33,927 nucleotides of DNA from an uncultured Bacteroidota bacterium (GCA_903929195.1 CAIYTT010000166.1:1-33927); one strand, 5' to 3'. Numbered from the stretch's first letter, positions 9,899 through 19,216 are shown. Program-made: numbers and translations. The notes: a model not told the origin generated them from the sequence alone.

Positions 9899-9932
9899 AA
9901 AAGAGCATGAACTAAAGTGTCCATGCTCTTTT
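9899..9932 (-). terminator. metK terminator overlapping the longest comF reading frame
   Basis: An 11-bp perfect stem (AAAAGAGCATG with CATGCTCTTTT, arms 9899-9909 and 9922-9932) has a 12-base loop. Read on the minus strand it lies 24 bases past the metK stop and runs into about nine T residues. It is a good intrinsic terminator and argues against comF starting at 9908. Confidence 0.8.
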
Positions 9933-9955
9933 AAAGAAAATAAAAGCAGTATGTA

Positions 9956-11209
9956 TTATGCTATTTTAAAAGCAGTCTTTACTCTTGTTACATAGTCCAG
10001 CTTTTCCCATGTAAATAATTCTACTTCCATGTTTTGGGTTTTACCATCAGCAGCAGTAAATGTTTTGCTTACAGTTTCACTTATTCTACCCATGTGTCCA
10101 TAAGCAGCAGCTTCGCTATACATAGGTTGGCGTAGTTTCAATCTTGTTTCAATAAAGTAAGGACGCATATCAAAAACTTCGCCTACTATTTTAGCAATCT
10201 CACCGTCATTCATACCTACATTACCTGTACCATACGTATTTATGTAAATACCCATTGGCTGTGCTACACCAATAGCATAAGATACTTGTACAAGAACTTC
10301 GCTACAAACACCTGCTGCAACTAAATTTTTCGCAATATGGCGTGTAGCATAAGCAGCAGAACGATCAACTTTACTTGGGTCTTTACCGGAGAATGCACCA
10401 CCGCCGTGTGCACCCTTACCACCATAAGTATCTACAATAATTTTACGACCTGTAAGACCGGTATCGCCATGTGGCCCACCAATTACAAATTTACCTGTAG
10501 GATTAATATGGTATTTAATGTTCTCATTAAATAAGTGATTGTATTCAGGGTAGCTTAATAAAACGCGAGGTATAAGAATATTTTTTACATCTTTTGTAAT
10601 AAGTTCCTGCATTGCTTTTTCTTCATCAAAATCATCGTGCTGAGTAGAGATTACAATAGCATCAATGCGTACAGGCTTATTATCATCGCTGTATTCTAAC
10701 GTTACTTGGCTTTTGGCATCGGGGCGTAAATAAGTCATTTCTTTGCCTTCTTTACGGATAGCCGATAATTGTAAAAGCAAATTATGAGCTAAATCTAATG
10801 CAAGAGGCATATAGTTAGCAGTTTCGTTAGTAGCATAACCAAACATCATACCTTGGTCGCCGGCGCCTTGGTCCTCTTTGTTGGCACGCTCTACACCTTG
10901 ATTAATATCTGCTGACTGCTCATGTATTGCAGTTAAAACTGCACAAGATTCAGCTTCAAATTTATATTCGCTTTTTGTATATCCTATTTTTTTAATTACA
11001 TCGCGTGCTATTGTTTGCACATCAATGTAAGTATTACATTTTACTTCACCTGCCAATACTACCAAACCTGTAGTTACCAATGTTTCGCAAGCTATTTTAG
11101 ATTGCGGGTCCCAAGCAAGGAAATTATCAACAAGTGCATCAGAAATCTGATCTGCTATTTTATCAGGATGTCCTTCTGAAACGGATTCTGATGTAAAAAG
11201 ATACGGCAT
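9956..11209 (-). CDS. metK: S-adenosylmethionine synthetase
   Basis: A 417-residue cytoplasmic enzyme that makes S-adenosylmethionine from methionine and ATP. The family signatures are all present: [19 protein letters not shown] at the N-terminus (GHPDK 13-17), [16 protein letters not shown] (from residue 114) and the phosphate-binding [17 protein letters not shown] (268-284). Length is somewhat above the usual 380-400, as is common in Bacteroidetes. It appears to be monocistronic, with a candidate promoter at 11248-11278 and a strong terminator at 9899-9932. No SAM riboswitch fold was recognised in the short leader. Confidence 0.98.
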   Translation of the reverse strand: MPYLFTSESVSEGHPDKIADQISDALVDNFLAWDPQSKIACETLVTTGLVVLAGEVKCNTYIDVQTIARDVIKKIGYTKSEYKFEAESCAVLTAIHEQSADINQGVERANKEDQGAGDQGMMFGYATNETANYMPLALDLAHNLLLQLSAIRKEGKEMTYLRPDAKSQVTLEYSDDNKPVRIDAIVISTQHDDFDEEKAMQELITKDVKNILIPRVLLSYPEYNHLFNENIKYHINPTGKFVIGGPHGDTGLTGRKIIVDTYGGKGAHGGGAFSGKDPSKVDRSAAYATRHIAKNLVAAGVCSEVLVQVSYAIGVAQPMGIYINTYGTGNVGMNDGEIAKIVGEVFDMRPYFIETRLKLRQPMYSEAAAYGHMGRISETVSKTFTAADGKTQNMEVELFTWEKLDYVTRVKTAFKIA

Positions 11210-11247
11210 ATTAAATCTATGGTTTAATGATTAATTAAATAAAAGGT

Positions 11248-11278
11248 GCAAGTTACAGTACCGCAACCGAAAAACAAA
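11248..11278 (-). promoter_or_regulatory. Candidate metK promoter
   Basis: On the minus strand, TTTG (11275-11278) and TAACTTGC (11248-11255, partial match to TAnnTTTG) are separated by 19 bases, the usual spacing for the Bacteroidetes housekeeping sigma factor. The pair sits about 40 bases before the metK ATG. Confidence 0.4.
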
Positions 11279-11313
11279 GTTAAGGAGTTTAAGTTGGTGG
11301 CAAAAATAACAAA

Positions 11314-11538
11314 TCAAGATGTTTTTGTGTTTTTTGAAGTCATTATTTTATTCGCAGCATCTAATAAAGCTATTGCTTGCTTTCGAATAACTGACAGAAA
11401 CTGTTCAATAAATTCATCAAGTGAAATTCCCGCTTCAAGATAGTCAAATAATGATTCTACCGGAACGCGTGTTCCGGTAGAAACCGGCCATCCTCCCATA
11501 ATTTCTTTATCTATCGTTATTATATTATTCAAACCCAT
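11314..11538 (-). CDS. DUF433 family antitoxin-like protein (orphan)
   Basis: A 74-residue DUF433 protein. ITIDKEIMGGWPV, GTRVPVESLFDYLEAG and EQAIALL-like KQAIALLDAA match the family core, a small helical DNA-binding fold often found as antitoxin to a DUF5615 PIN-like toxin. The usual partner would be expected just downstream on the same strand (before 11314), but only about 100 bases separate this gene from metK and no toxin frame is seen there. It is therefore an orphan. The C-terminal tail (MTSKNTKTS) is not family-like and may be a read-through of a truncated end. A perfect 12-bp inverted repeat lies inside the gene (11455-11482). Confidence 0.75.
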   Translation of the reverse strand: MGLNNIITIDKEIMGGWPVSTGTRVPVESLFDYLEAGISLDEFIEQFLSVIRKQAIALLDAANKIMTSKNTKTS

Positions 11539-11615
11539 AAAAACTAAGTAAGTAGTTGGAATGTTAGGGGATTTATTGTAATATAAAATTTGGGTAGGAG
11601 ATTGTATTTAAAATA

Positions 11616-12758
11616 TTACGGTTTGTAACTTTTTACTTCGTCAATAAACCATTCAAAAGCATCAATAAACTTTTGATATTCAATCTTATTTGCAAGTAGA
11701 TATATTGCAATACTGGGACGAGCAGATATTTTTTCAATTGGTATATTAACGTCTTTTATATTGTTTAATTTATTAAGCAATTCAATTCTTTTTTGGTCAT
11801 TATCAAAAGGTGGTTTGTATTTATGCCATTGAAAAGATATTTCTATTGGTCCATTTGTCCAAAGAGAAAACATGAAATGTTTCACATTAGCATATTTTAA
11901 TATGGCAACTAAAGAACCTAATTTTGCACCTTCACCATACCAAATCTCAATATTTTTTTCTTGTAGCCAGTGTAAAATTTGTTTGGCAATTTCAGTTTCA
12001 ATCGCCCCTCGTTTTGCAGCTAATTCTGCAAAAAAGGTTTCCTCAGTCCAATTAAAATTATTTGTTTTGTTAACTCCCTTAATAGTATCAGCTACGGTTG
12101 TTTGTCCTATTACTCTTGGCACGAGTGTTTTTATATTGTCTTTTCCAATAAATTGTTTTATTTCGAGTCCTAAGATTTCAGCGGGAGACATTTGACCGTT
12201 TAGAAACTCAATTATTCGTTGCAACTCCTTTGGAATAATGTCTGCAATGATAAGCATTCTTATTTTTCCTGCTTTTAGATTTGTTTTTGTCTGTTCCCAA
12301 AAGTCTTCAACTTCGTTTTCTCCTTGCAAAAAATCATGTAATATTAAAATGCTGTCTTTGCCTGCTTCCTTACATTGTTCTTCAAAAGAATGTATTATTT
12401 CTTCTATTTTCCAATAGGAAACAGCATTTGCAGCATAGTCTAAAATTTGCCCTACAACCTCCCTCCTGATTCTTGTATCAGTGCTTCTTTTTACTTCAAC
12501 AAGTGTTGGAATGCCGTCTTGGTCTATAAATAAATGGTCTAAACTCCACCTACCGGAAGCATCGGTATCATCGGGTACTCTAAATTCTCTTGAGATTAAA
12601 AGCCAACGTCTTGGTCTTATGCTATTGATTTGCGAACCTGAAATTAAATTTGGGTAATCTGCTAAAAGTTGTTGCAACAGATTTTCAGAAATGTATGCAG
12701 CTTCGTTTAATTCTGTCAATTTCCCGTTATTATCTAAATGGAATATTATTTCACTCAT
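11616..12758 (-). CDS. PD-(D/E)XK-like nuclease-fold protein of unknown function
   Basis: A 380-residue soluble protein. The N-terminal third has a PD-(D/E)XK pattern: LDHLFIDQDG (Asp74), then LVEVKRSTDTRIRREVVGQ (Glu88, Lys90), then a helix QILDYAANAVSYW as in restriction-endonuclease folds. This fits a metal-dependent nuclease core of the NucS/DUF91 or archaeal Holliday-junction-resolvase-like type. The C-terminal part (about 230-380, with AAKRGAIETEIAKQILHWL) resembles a binding domain rather than a nuclease; I do not recognise it with certainty. It stands alone between an orphan antitoxin and a broken antitoxin, a patch typical of gene traffic. No methyltransferase is present, so a classical restriction system is unlikely. 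A stand-alone defence or repair nuclease is inference. Confidence 0.7.
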   Translation of the reverse strand: MSEIIFHLDNNGKLTELNEAAYISENLLQQLLADYPNLISGSQINSIRPRRWLLISREFRVPDDTDASGRWSLDHLFIDQDGIPTLVEVKRSTDTRIRREVVGQILDYAANAVSYWKIEEIIHSFEEQCKEAGKDSILILHDFLQGENEVEDFWEQTKTNLKAGKIRMLIIADIIPKELQRIIEFLNGQMSPAEILGLEIKQFIGKDNIKTLVPRVIGQTTVADTIKGVNKTNNFNWTEETFFAELAAKRGAIETEIAKQILHWLQEKNIEIWYGEGAKLGSLVAILKYANVKHFMFSLWTNGPIEISFQWHKYKPPFDNDQKRIELLNKLNNIKDVNIPIEKISARPSIAIYLLANKIEYQKFIDAFEWFIDEVKSYKP

Positions 12759-12864
12759 AGTTTTAATATTATAGTATTGGGTTTAAAGGTAATATTCCCA
12801 GAGAATATTTAAGATAATAAGCGATTTTTAGATTGTTTTTTTATAAACTATACCGGTCAATCAA

Positions 12865-13076
12865 TTAAGTATTATCCCATTCCTTCCTCATTGTTTGGGT
12901 ATGCTTATTAAAACTTTCAGCTTCCTCTTTAGTAAAAACACCTTTAAATTTGTCTGACAATTTTGTTTATTTTCAACTACATTTTCTTTAATTATTCGTA
13001 GAATATTGAGTTTTTCTAACTCTTGTAATAGATGATACCCATTTTGGTTTTCTATTTCTACCGTTATGATTTTCAT
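12865..13076 (-). pseudogene. Frameshifted small antitoxin-like gene
   Basis: The ATG at 13076 opens a frame (MKIITVEIENQNGYHLLQ...) that reads naturally to about residue 42 (VVENKQ) and then becomes unlikely sequence. Shifting frame at the T-run 12961-12964 (AAAA on the coding strand) gives LSDKFKGVFTKEEAESF followed by NKHTQTMRKEWDNT and a stop at 12865. That tail is typical of small Bacteroidetes antitoxins that precede RelE-like toxins. One missing base explains everything. No toxin frame follows in the 106 bases before the next gene. It is either a real pseudogene or a sequencing indel. The antitoxin role is inferred from size and tail. Confidence 0.55.
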
Positions 13077-13303
13077 ACAAAACTAATTTTTAACTATTCT
13101 GTCTTTATGAAATTTATTGAATTTTACGTAAATTTCATAATCTATTTTCAAATATTAAAATAGATATAAAATGGCATTAATTCATATTTTTATAATATTA
13201 ATCTTAATTAGGAGGCATAGAGTATAGCTCTCATAAGTTTGAAATACCATAATGACTTACATCTAATAATTATTTTGAAAATTACTTTATATATTTTTCT
13301 CCT

Positions 13304-13311
13304 TATTTTTG
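13304..13311 (+). promoter_or_regulatory. Candidate -7 element directly before the pseudouridine synthase gene
   Basis: TATTTTTG matches TAnnTTTG and ends only 4 bases before the ATG at 13316. A TTTG occurs at 13274-13277, with a long spacer of 26. If real, the transcript would be leaderless or the true start would be internal (for example Met31). Weak evidence. Confidence 0.3.
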
Positions 13312-13315
13312 CAAT

Positions 13316-14398
13316 ATGCTTAATGAAAACAATGTGGAAGATGTGTGGGAAGAGGAAGAACCGGAAGAAGAAAGTACCGAAGAGCAAGGAGAGCTTACGG
13401 TGCGTATGCGTATAAATACACAAAGACATCAAGTACCTATTAGAATAGATAAATATTTAATGACAAGGGTTGAAGGTGCTACCCGTAACAAAATTCAGCA
13501 TGCTATTGAAAGCGGTTTTATTTTAGTAAATAATATGGTCGTAAAACCCAATTATAAAATAAAACATTTTGATGATATTGTAGTTTATGAAACCCGTAGG
13601 TCGGAAACAGAAGAACTGTTACCGGAGAATATACCGTTAAACATTATTTACGAAGATGATGCTTTGCTTATAGTAAACAAACCTACCGGTATGGTTGTGC
13701 ATCCCGGTTGTGGTAATGTAACGGGTACTTTACTTAACGCATTGGCTTGGCATTTTAAAGAAAAGCAATTAGATACCAATGGCTTAAACAGAATTGGGCT
13801 TGTACACAGAATAGATAAAGATACTACGGGGCTGGTTGTAATTGCAAAAACAGCTACGGCAATGACTAACTTAGCAGCACAATTTAAGAAACACACTGTT
13901 CATAGGCGTTATATAGCATTGGCATGGGGCGATTTTGATGAAAATGAGGGTACTGTAATTGCACATATAGGTAGAAATTTACGTTTTAGAAAAATTATGG
14001 ATGCGTTTCCAGATGGTGATTATGGAAAAGAAGCCATAACCCATTATAAAGTATTGGAAAGATTTAATTATGTAACCCTTTTAGAATTGCGATTAGAAAC
14101 AGGTAGAACACACCAAATTAGGGTACACATGAAACATATTGGGCATCCTTTGTTTAATGATAGTACTTATGGTGGCGACAGAATTGTAAAAGGGACAGTT
14201 TTTAGTAAATATAAACAATTTATAGATAATTGTTTCGGTATTCTACAAAGGCAGGCATTACATGCAAAAGAAATTGGTTTTACACACCCGGTAACAGGCG
14301 AATGGATGCAATTTGAGTCAAATTTGCCCGATGATATGTTGCAAGTATTGGAAAAATGGAAAATATACACAGGAAGCTATAAGCAAATTCCGGAATAA
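13316..14398 (+). CDS. rluD: RluA/RluD-family 23S rRNA pseudouridine synthase
   Basis: A 360-residue enzyme converting specific uridines in large-subunit rRNA to pseudouridine. A very acidic N-terminal extension (residues 9-27, Glu-rich) precedes an S4 RNA-binding domain (about 41-90, IRIDKYL...FILVNNMVV). The catalytic domain has VNKPTGMVVHPG (about 120-130), the catalytic motif HRIDKDTTGL with Asp167, and the C-terminal LETGRTHQIRVHMKHIGHPL motif. The RluD-like S4 plus catalytic arrangement is clear; assignment to RluD rather than another RluA paralogue is by resemblance. Met31 is an alternative start just before the S4 domain. The acidic extension is common in Bacteroidetes orthologues. 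Confidence 0.9.
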   Translation: MLNENNVEDVWEEEEPEEESTEEQGELTVRMRINTQRHQVPIRIDKYLMTRVEGATRNKIQHAIESGFILVNNMVVKPNYKIKHFDDIVVYETRRSETEELLPENIPLNIIYEDDALLIVNKPTGMVVHPGCGNVTGTLLNALAWHFKEKQLDTNGLNRIGLVHRIDKDTTGLVVIAKTATAMTNLAAQFKKHTVHRRYIALAWGDFDENEGTVIAHIGRNLRFRKIMDAFPDGDYGKEAITHYKVLERFNYVTLLELRLETGRTHQIRVHMKHIGHPLFNDSTYGGDRIVKGTVFSKYKQFIDNCFGILQRQALHAKEIGFTHPVTGEWMQFESNLPDDMLQVLEKWKIYTGSYKQIPE

Positions 14399-14489
14399 TT
14401 AATAATTATATATTAAGAAGATATAAAAAAAGGAACACTATTACCAGAAAAGTATCTACTGTTAAAATTACGACTAATTGATATAAATA

Positions 14490-14521
14490 TTGTATTCGGA
14501 ACGCAAAAATGATTAGCTTTG
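14490..14521 (+). promoter_or_regulatory. Bacteroidetes-type promoter for the TatA-like gene
   Basis: TTG (14490-14492) and TAGCTTTG (14514-14521, full match to TAnnTTTG) are separated by 21 bases. They lie 25 bases before the ATG at 14547. Confidence 0.5.
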
Positions 14522-14546
14522 CATTCCATTTTTAAATTATTTTGTT

Positions 14547-14804
14547 ATGATACTATTAGAAATAAAACCATTGTTGTTAGACTTGTTTTCTGGGCCACAC
14601 ATGATATGGTTATTATTGGCAATTGTTATTTTATTTGGTGGAAAAAAAATACCTGAATTGGCAAAAGGTTTAGGCAAGGGCATTCGTGAATTTAATGAAG
14701 CTAAAGACGGCATTAAAAATGATATAGAATCGGGAATAAAGGATAAAGAAAAAATTGAGGCTACTAATTCAACTGCCGGTTCTTCAACAGTAAAAAATGG
14801 CTAA
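14547..14804 (+). CDS. tatA: Twin-arginine translocase TatA/E-type subunit
   Basis: An 85-residue inner-membrane protein. A single transmembrane helix (MIWLLLAIVILFGG) is followed by the conserved FGGKKIPELAKGLGKGIREF hinge and amphipathic helix, then a charged, polar tail. This is the standard TatA layout; TatA oligomers form the pore that exports folded proteins. No tatC is nearby, so the other subunits must be elsewhere. The ATG at 14547 gives a 19-residue extension before the helix; Met20 is an alternative start. A good promoter lies just upstream. The distinction between TatA and TatB is not absolute, but the short length and motif favour TatA. Confidence 0.9.
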   Translation: MILLEIKPLLLDLFSGPHMIWLLLAIVILFGGKKIPELAKGLGKGIREFNEAKDGIKNDIESGIKDKEKIEATNSTAGSSTVKNG

Positions 14805-14904
14805 TTAGTTTTAACGGCTACTTATAAATCATATCATTACTAAATTTTTTGCTCCCATTTATCTTGAATGTGGTGTATAAGAAACGCATAAAAAAACGAT
14901 ATTC

Positions 14905-16116
14905 ATGCAATACAAATTATTTTTATTGGCAATTCTTTATACGTTTGTTTTTTCGCAGTCGAATGCACAATACAAAAAACCGGTAGTTAAGTATATACCA
15001 ATACCAAATGAAGGCGTACAACAAAATACAACAACTGTAACAAAAACAGATACAGTTAGTAGTACTTCGTCTAAAATTACTCAGAAATCAAAACAATTAA
15101 TTGCAAGCAATCTTCCGGCTAATTCTAAAATTAAATTAGATACCGCAAAAGGATATTCGCATGTACCACTTGCAGGCGAGAAGTCTTATTTTGGTGAAAA
15201 AACAGATTTTGTAAACGATTTTGTACGTAAGTACATGGAATTGCATAATAGAACGCTTAGTAGTGTGCAAAGCAATAGTGCTACTCCCTTTTCTGTAATA
15301 GACGATGTGCTGGAACAGAAAAAAATGCCTAAAGAACTTAAATACCTTGCTGTAATAGAGTCTGCATTAAACCATACTGCAGTTTCTCATGCCGGTGCAG
15401 TTGGCCCTTGGCAACTAATGGAAACAACAGCCCGCATGATGGGATTAACTGTAAACCGTAAAAAAGATGAGCGTACGGACTGGTATAAATCTACTAATGC
15501 AGCAACAAAATATCTTGATTTGTTATATAGCCAACTCAATGATTGGTTATTGGTAATAGCTGCTTATAATAGTGGGCCAACACCTGTACAAAGGGCTATA
15601 GACCTTACCGGCAGCCATAATTTTTGGGACATAAAAGAGTATCTGCCTCGCGAAACGCAAGGACATGTATTAGCGTTTATTGCAACAGCAAGTATTTTTG
15701 AAAACCTAAGTAAGTTTATCAATTTGGGTAGTGTGCCGCTTGATTTTAATTTCGGTAAAGATGAAGAGCCCTTACCTGTAGAAAACTTTGAAAAACCCGG
15801 TACTACCACAACTAAAATACCTACTGCCGGTGTAACTGGAACTACAACAAAAAAGGGAACATTTACGGAAGAAGAAATGAAAAACATGGTAATCATTCCT
15901 ATTAACGAACCAATAGTTCTTGATTTATTGGCACAAGAAATAAGTGCTGATAAAAAACAATTGCAACAGTGGAATGTAGATTACGAACTTTTTGTATATA
16001 AAAAATATTCTTCACCAGTATATAATCTTCATATCCCAAAAGAAAAATTAGATATTTTTCTACAAAAAAAACAAATGCTTACAAAGAAATCTAAATCTTA
16101 TTTAGAGCAGAAATAA
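14905..16116 (+). CDS. Secreted lytic transglycosylase (SLT domain, MltD-like)
   Basis: A 403-residue envelope protein with a signal peptide ending near residue 21 (FVFSQSNA). The SLT (goose-lysozyme-like) domain spans about 125-265. The catalytic glutamate is Glu152 in AVIESALNHTAVSHAGAVG, followed by PWQLMETTARMMGL and the AAYNSGP motif. It cleaves the glycan backbone of peptidoglycan, forming 1,6-anhydro-muropeptides. The C-terminal part (about 300-403) has a PINEPIVLDLLA...LQQWN segment reminiscent of a degenerate LysM or other cell-wall-binding region, but no clear LysM was identified. It follows tatA by 100 bases and may be co-transcribed. Confidence 0.9.
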   Translation: MQYKLFLLAILYTFVFSQSNAQYKKPVVKYIPIPNEGVQQNTTTVTKTDTVSSTSSKITQKSKQLIASNLPANSKIKLDTAKGYSHVPLAGEKSYFGEKTDFVNDFVRKYMELHNRTLSSVQSNSATPFSVIDDVLEQKKMPKELKYLAVIESALNHTAVSHAGAVGPWQLMETTARMMGLTVNRKKDERTDWYKSTNAATKYLDLLYSQLNDWLLVIAAYNSGPTPVQRAIDLTGSHNFWDIKEYLPRETQGHVLAFIATASIFENLSKFINLGSVPLDFNFGKDEEPLPVENFEKPGTTTTKIPTAGVTGTTTKKGTFTEEEMKNMVIIPINEPIVLDLLAQEISADKKQLQQWNVDYELFVYKKYSSPVYNLHIPKEKLDIFLQKKQMLTKKSKSYLEQK

Positions 16117-16321
16117 TGTTTATTAGCTTATTTAGCAATATTTTAGTGCCAACAATGAGTTGCCTTTTATTTCCTATGCTTGATAATAGACCTCATTTCG
16201 CATTTGCAGAATTCCCAAACATACTCTAAATTCAGGGTTAAACCATTTAGACATTTAAATTGAACTAAAATAAACATGTAAATGTTCTTGCATGCTTTAA
16301 TTTAATGTTGTACTTTTAAGT

Positions 16322-17379
16322 ATGGCAAAAAACACTAAAAGTTGACGGTAAGGAGAGTTCAAAAGAGATTAAAGCACTCTAGAAAAAATACCCGTGCTAC
16401 CATAATAGACTTCAGATGCTTATACTGCTAAGGAGTAATTGTTAGCAAAGATGCCTTGGCGCTGGCATTGTGTGTTAGTACCAATTCAGTTCATCAATGG
16501 CGCAAGCATTATATTTCGGGGGTATTGATATGTTATTAGAAGAAAAAAAGGTGGGAGAAAAGTGGGCAAAATCACAACAGATGTGCATTTAAAACAAGAA
16601 GCACGCCTTAATAACGCATACGAAGGGTCAAAATCTTTTGTTGAAATTCAGCAATGGTTTAAAGATGAATTTAACATTAAGATGGAATATCATGCAATAA
16701 ACAAATATGTCAGGCGAAAATTTGGTGCTAACCAAAAGTTGCTCGAATGAGCCACTTTAAAAAAGAACCAACTGCGGAATCAGTTTTAAAAAAACCTTCC
16801 CGATAGCCTAAAATATATTAAATATAATACAATTAAAGATAGTTACAATGTTGTATACCTATATTTTCAATATGAAAGCAGATTTGGTATACTAACAATA
16901 ATGCGAAGAGTCATAACTGTTAAAGGAGTAAAACAAGTAGCCCCATTTCAACATAAATTCAAGAACCTATATTTATTTGGTGCATTTTCTGCAATAGGGG
17001 GTAGCAGTTTTCTACTTGAAATGCCTAAATGCAATGGCGATACTTTTCAAGAGTTTCTTAATCAATTCTCAAAAGAAAAACCAGAAGAATTCAAAATATT
17101 AATATTAGACAATGGTGCATTCCACAAGGCAAAAGCCCTGATAATACCGGACAATATTTATTTATTATTCCTCCCCTCTTATTGCCCGAGCTCAATCCAG
17201 CAGAAAATATGTGGCAACATATCAAAGGCATAATGAGCATGCATATCCATAAAATATTAGAATCACTACAATTACAGCTTTCAGATACAATAAAAAAGCA
17301 TGTAAATCCGGAAATCGTAGAATCAATATGCGGTCGAATATCTTACAAATATATTTATGGGTGCACTTTCAATGTCTAA
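16322..17379 (+). pseudogene. Decayed IS630-family transposase
   Basis: Fragments in different frames together read as one IS630-family transposase. There is an N-terminal part (KTLKVDGKESSKEIKAL), a helix-turn-helix (DALALALCVSTNSVHQW), a middle part (VEIQQWFKDEFNIKMEYHA), and the DDE domain (MRRVITVKGVKQ..., LILDNGAFHKAKAL, then in a shifted frame PELNPAENMW). Several stops and frameshifts break it, including one near 17185. The first catalytic Asp, expected in QDESRFG, is Tyr here (TAT at 16871-16873). The element is therefore dead. It lies between the convergent transglycosylase and nuoN genes. I could not find terminal inverted repeats. Confidence 0.85.
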
Positions 17380-17608
17380 TTGGTATTACCAAAGTAAATA
17401 CTAAAAAGAATATGGGCTGAAACCAAAAGTATTCATTGTATATTAGTATTCTTATTTCTTCAAAATAATGAAACAGATGGCTTAGTTTGAGAGTATAGCC
17501 TGAACCCAAAGGGTATAATAATAGAGAAAAGGTTTTTCACCTCAAAATCAAATCTTCAAACCTGAAATAGCATAATATATATTTAGTGCTGCATAATTAA
17601 TAATGTAC

Positions 17609-19135
17609 CTACCCCGGCAACATAAAAAACTGTGGTACGATACCCAATAATAGTACTACCAAACAAGTTACTAAAAGCATTACTTTATCGTATAAAGTTA
17701 CTTGTGAGTTCATTTCGGGGCTTCCTTGTTTAAAGTACATTGCCATAATAACCCTAAAATAGTAAAATACACTTATGGCAGCCATTAATAAAGCAAAGAG
17801 TACTAACCACAACATATCACCATGTTGCATGACGCCTAATAACACAAAATATTTTGCCATAAAGCCACCCGTTAATGGAATACCTGCAAGCGAAAAAAGG
17901 AATATGGTTGCCACAAAAGCTAATAATGGTTCTTTTTTAGCTAATCCGTTAAAGCCATCATAGGTATAATCTTTTACTTTTACAAGCACAGCAAACATAC
18001 CTATTGTAGCTATACTATATGCTGTGGCATAAAATATAATACTCTGCATACCCATAGGTCTATATGCCAATAGAGCAAATAACATAAACCCTGCCTGTGC
18101 AATAGAAGAATAAGCAAGCATTCTCTTTATACTTTGCTGAAATACAGCAGTTATATTACCTATAAACAAGGTAGCACAAGTAATACAAGCTATTATCAGT
18201 ATCCAATGTTCGCTTAAATCGTAAAAAGAAAAATGGAATAATCTAATAAAAGCAAAGAATGCTGCCGACTTACCTACTGTTGCCATAAAAGCTGTAAAAA
18301 CTGTTGGAGCACCGTCATAAACATCCGGTGTCCACATGTGCATAGGTGCTGCCGAAACTTTAAAAGAAAAAGCAATTATAATAAATAAAATACCGGTTAT
18401 TGCTAAGGGGTCTAAAGCATTGCTATGCAACATACCCACCATTTCCATAATATTAAACGTATGTGCAGCACCATATAGCAAAGCAATACCCATTAATAAA
18501 ATACCGGTGGAAAATGCTCCCATTAAAAAGTATTTTAACGAAGCCTCACTACTTTTTAAATTATGTTTATCGCTACCTGCTAAAATATACTGTGGTATAG
18601 ATAGTATTTCTATACCTATAAACATCATTAATAAATTATTATATGAGGATAATAAATACAGCCCACATAAAATAAAGAAGATAAGAGAGAAATATTCAGC
18701 CACATAATTACCTACTTTCTGTATATCTTTATTCATAAGCATTATATAAATAAAGGCCGCACCGGTCATTAATAAATTAAACCATAAAGAAGAAGGTTCT
18801 ATCCTAAGCATATTATTAAATAATAGTTCAGGCACGTTATTATGAATTTTAATTTCGTAAATATTGCCTACCAATAATGCAATAAAAAGCACTTTTGTAA
18901 CTATTGATGCATATTTTCTTTCTATAGTAGTGGCTAATAATAATTGTGTGAGGATAAAGAAAACTCTTGCAGTAATTTCATGTTCGTGAGTACCTGCTGC
19001 ACTTGTAATAAAAAAGTAACCCGATAAACAAGCAGGAATAATACTTATTGCCCATATAAGTTTTCTTTCTTGCCACATTAATCCTAATAACATCAGGAAT
19101 ACTCCGTATATAGTAGCTTCAATTATTGCGTTCAT
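17609..19135 (-). CDS. nuoN: NADH-quinone oxidoreductase subunit N
   Basis: A 508-residue polytopic antiporter-like membrane subunit of respiratory complex I that takes part in proton pumping. About 14 hydrophobic segments are visible. Key residues of the family are present: Glu176 in FIGIEILSIPQYIL, Lys259 in FSFKVSAAPMHMWTPDVYDG and Lys289 in TVGKSAAFF. It is the last gene of the nuo operon, 81 bases after nuoM. The spacer to nuoM carries short AT-rich repeats of a CTATTACTAAAAA type. Confidence 0.97.
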   Translation of the reverse strand: MNAIIEATIYGVFLMLLGLMWQERKLIWAISIIPACLSGYFFITSAAGTHEHEITARVFFILTQLLLATTIERKYASIVTKVLFIALLVGNIYEIKIHNNVPELLFNNMLRIEPSSLWFNLLMTGAAFIYIMLMNKDIQKVGNYVAEYFSLIFFILCGLYLLSSYNNLLMMFIGIEILSIPQYILAGSDKHNLKSSEASLKYFLMGAFSTGILLMGIALLYGAAHTFNIMEMVGMLHSNALDPLAITGILFIIIAFSFKVSAAPMHMWTPDVYDGAPTVFTAFMATVGKSAAFFAFIRLFHFSFYDLSEHWILIIACITCATLFIGNITAVFQQSIKRMLAYSSIAQAGFMLFALLAYRPMGMQSIIFYATAYSIATIGMFAVLVKVKDYTYDGFNGLAKKEPLLAFVATIFLFSLAGIPLTGGFMAKYFVLLGVMQHGDMLWLVLFALLMAAISVFYYFRVIMAMYFKQGSPEMNSQVTLYDKVMLLVTCLVVLLLGIVPQFFMLPG

Positions 19136-19216
19136 ATTGTTATTTCGAATATTTTTACTAAAAAACTATTACTAAAAACTATTACTAATTATTTTCTATC
19201 TTATTTATCTAAACTA

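Noticed and set aside
9876-9908. N-terminal extension of ComF
   Set aside because: Codons coincide with the metK terminator and the added residues are not family-like.
11210-11313. SAM riboswitch upstream of metK, or toxin partner of the DUF433 gene
   Set aside because: The space is about 100 bases and shows neither a recognisable SAM aptamer nor a coding frame of toxin size.
16562-17379. Three separate small plus-strand genes
   Set aside because: They are pieces of one broken IS630 transposase read in different frames.
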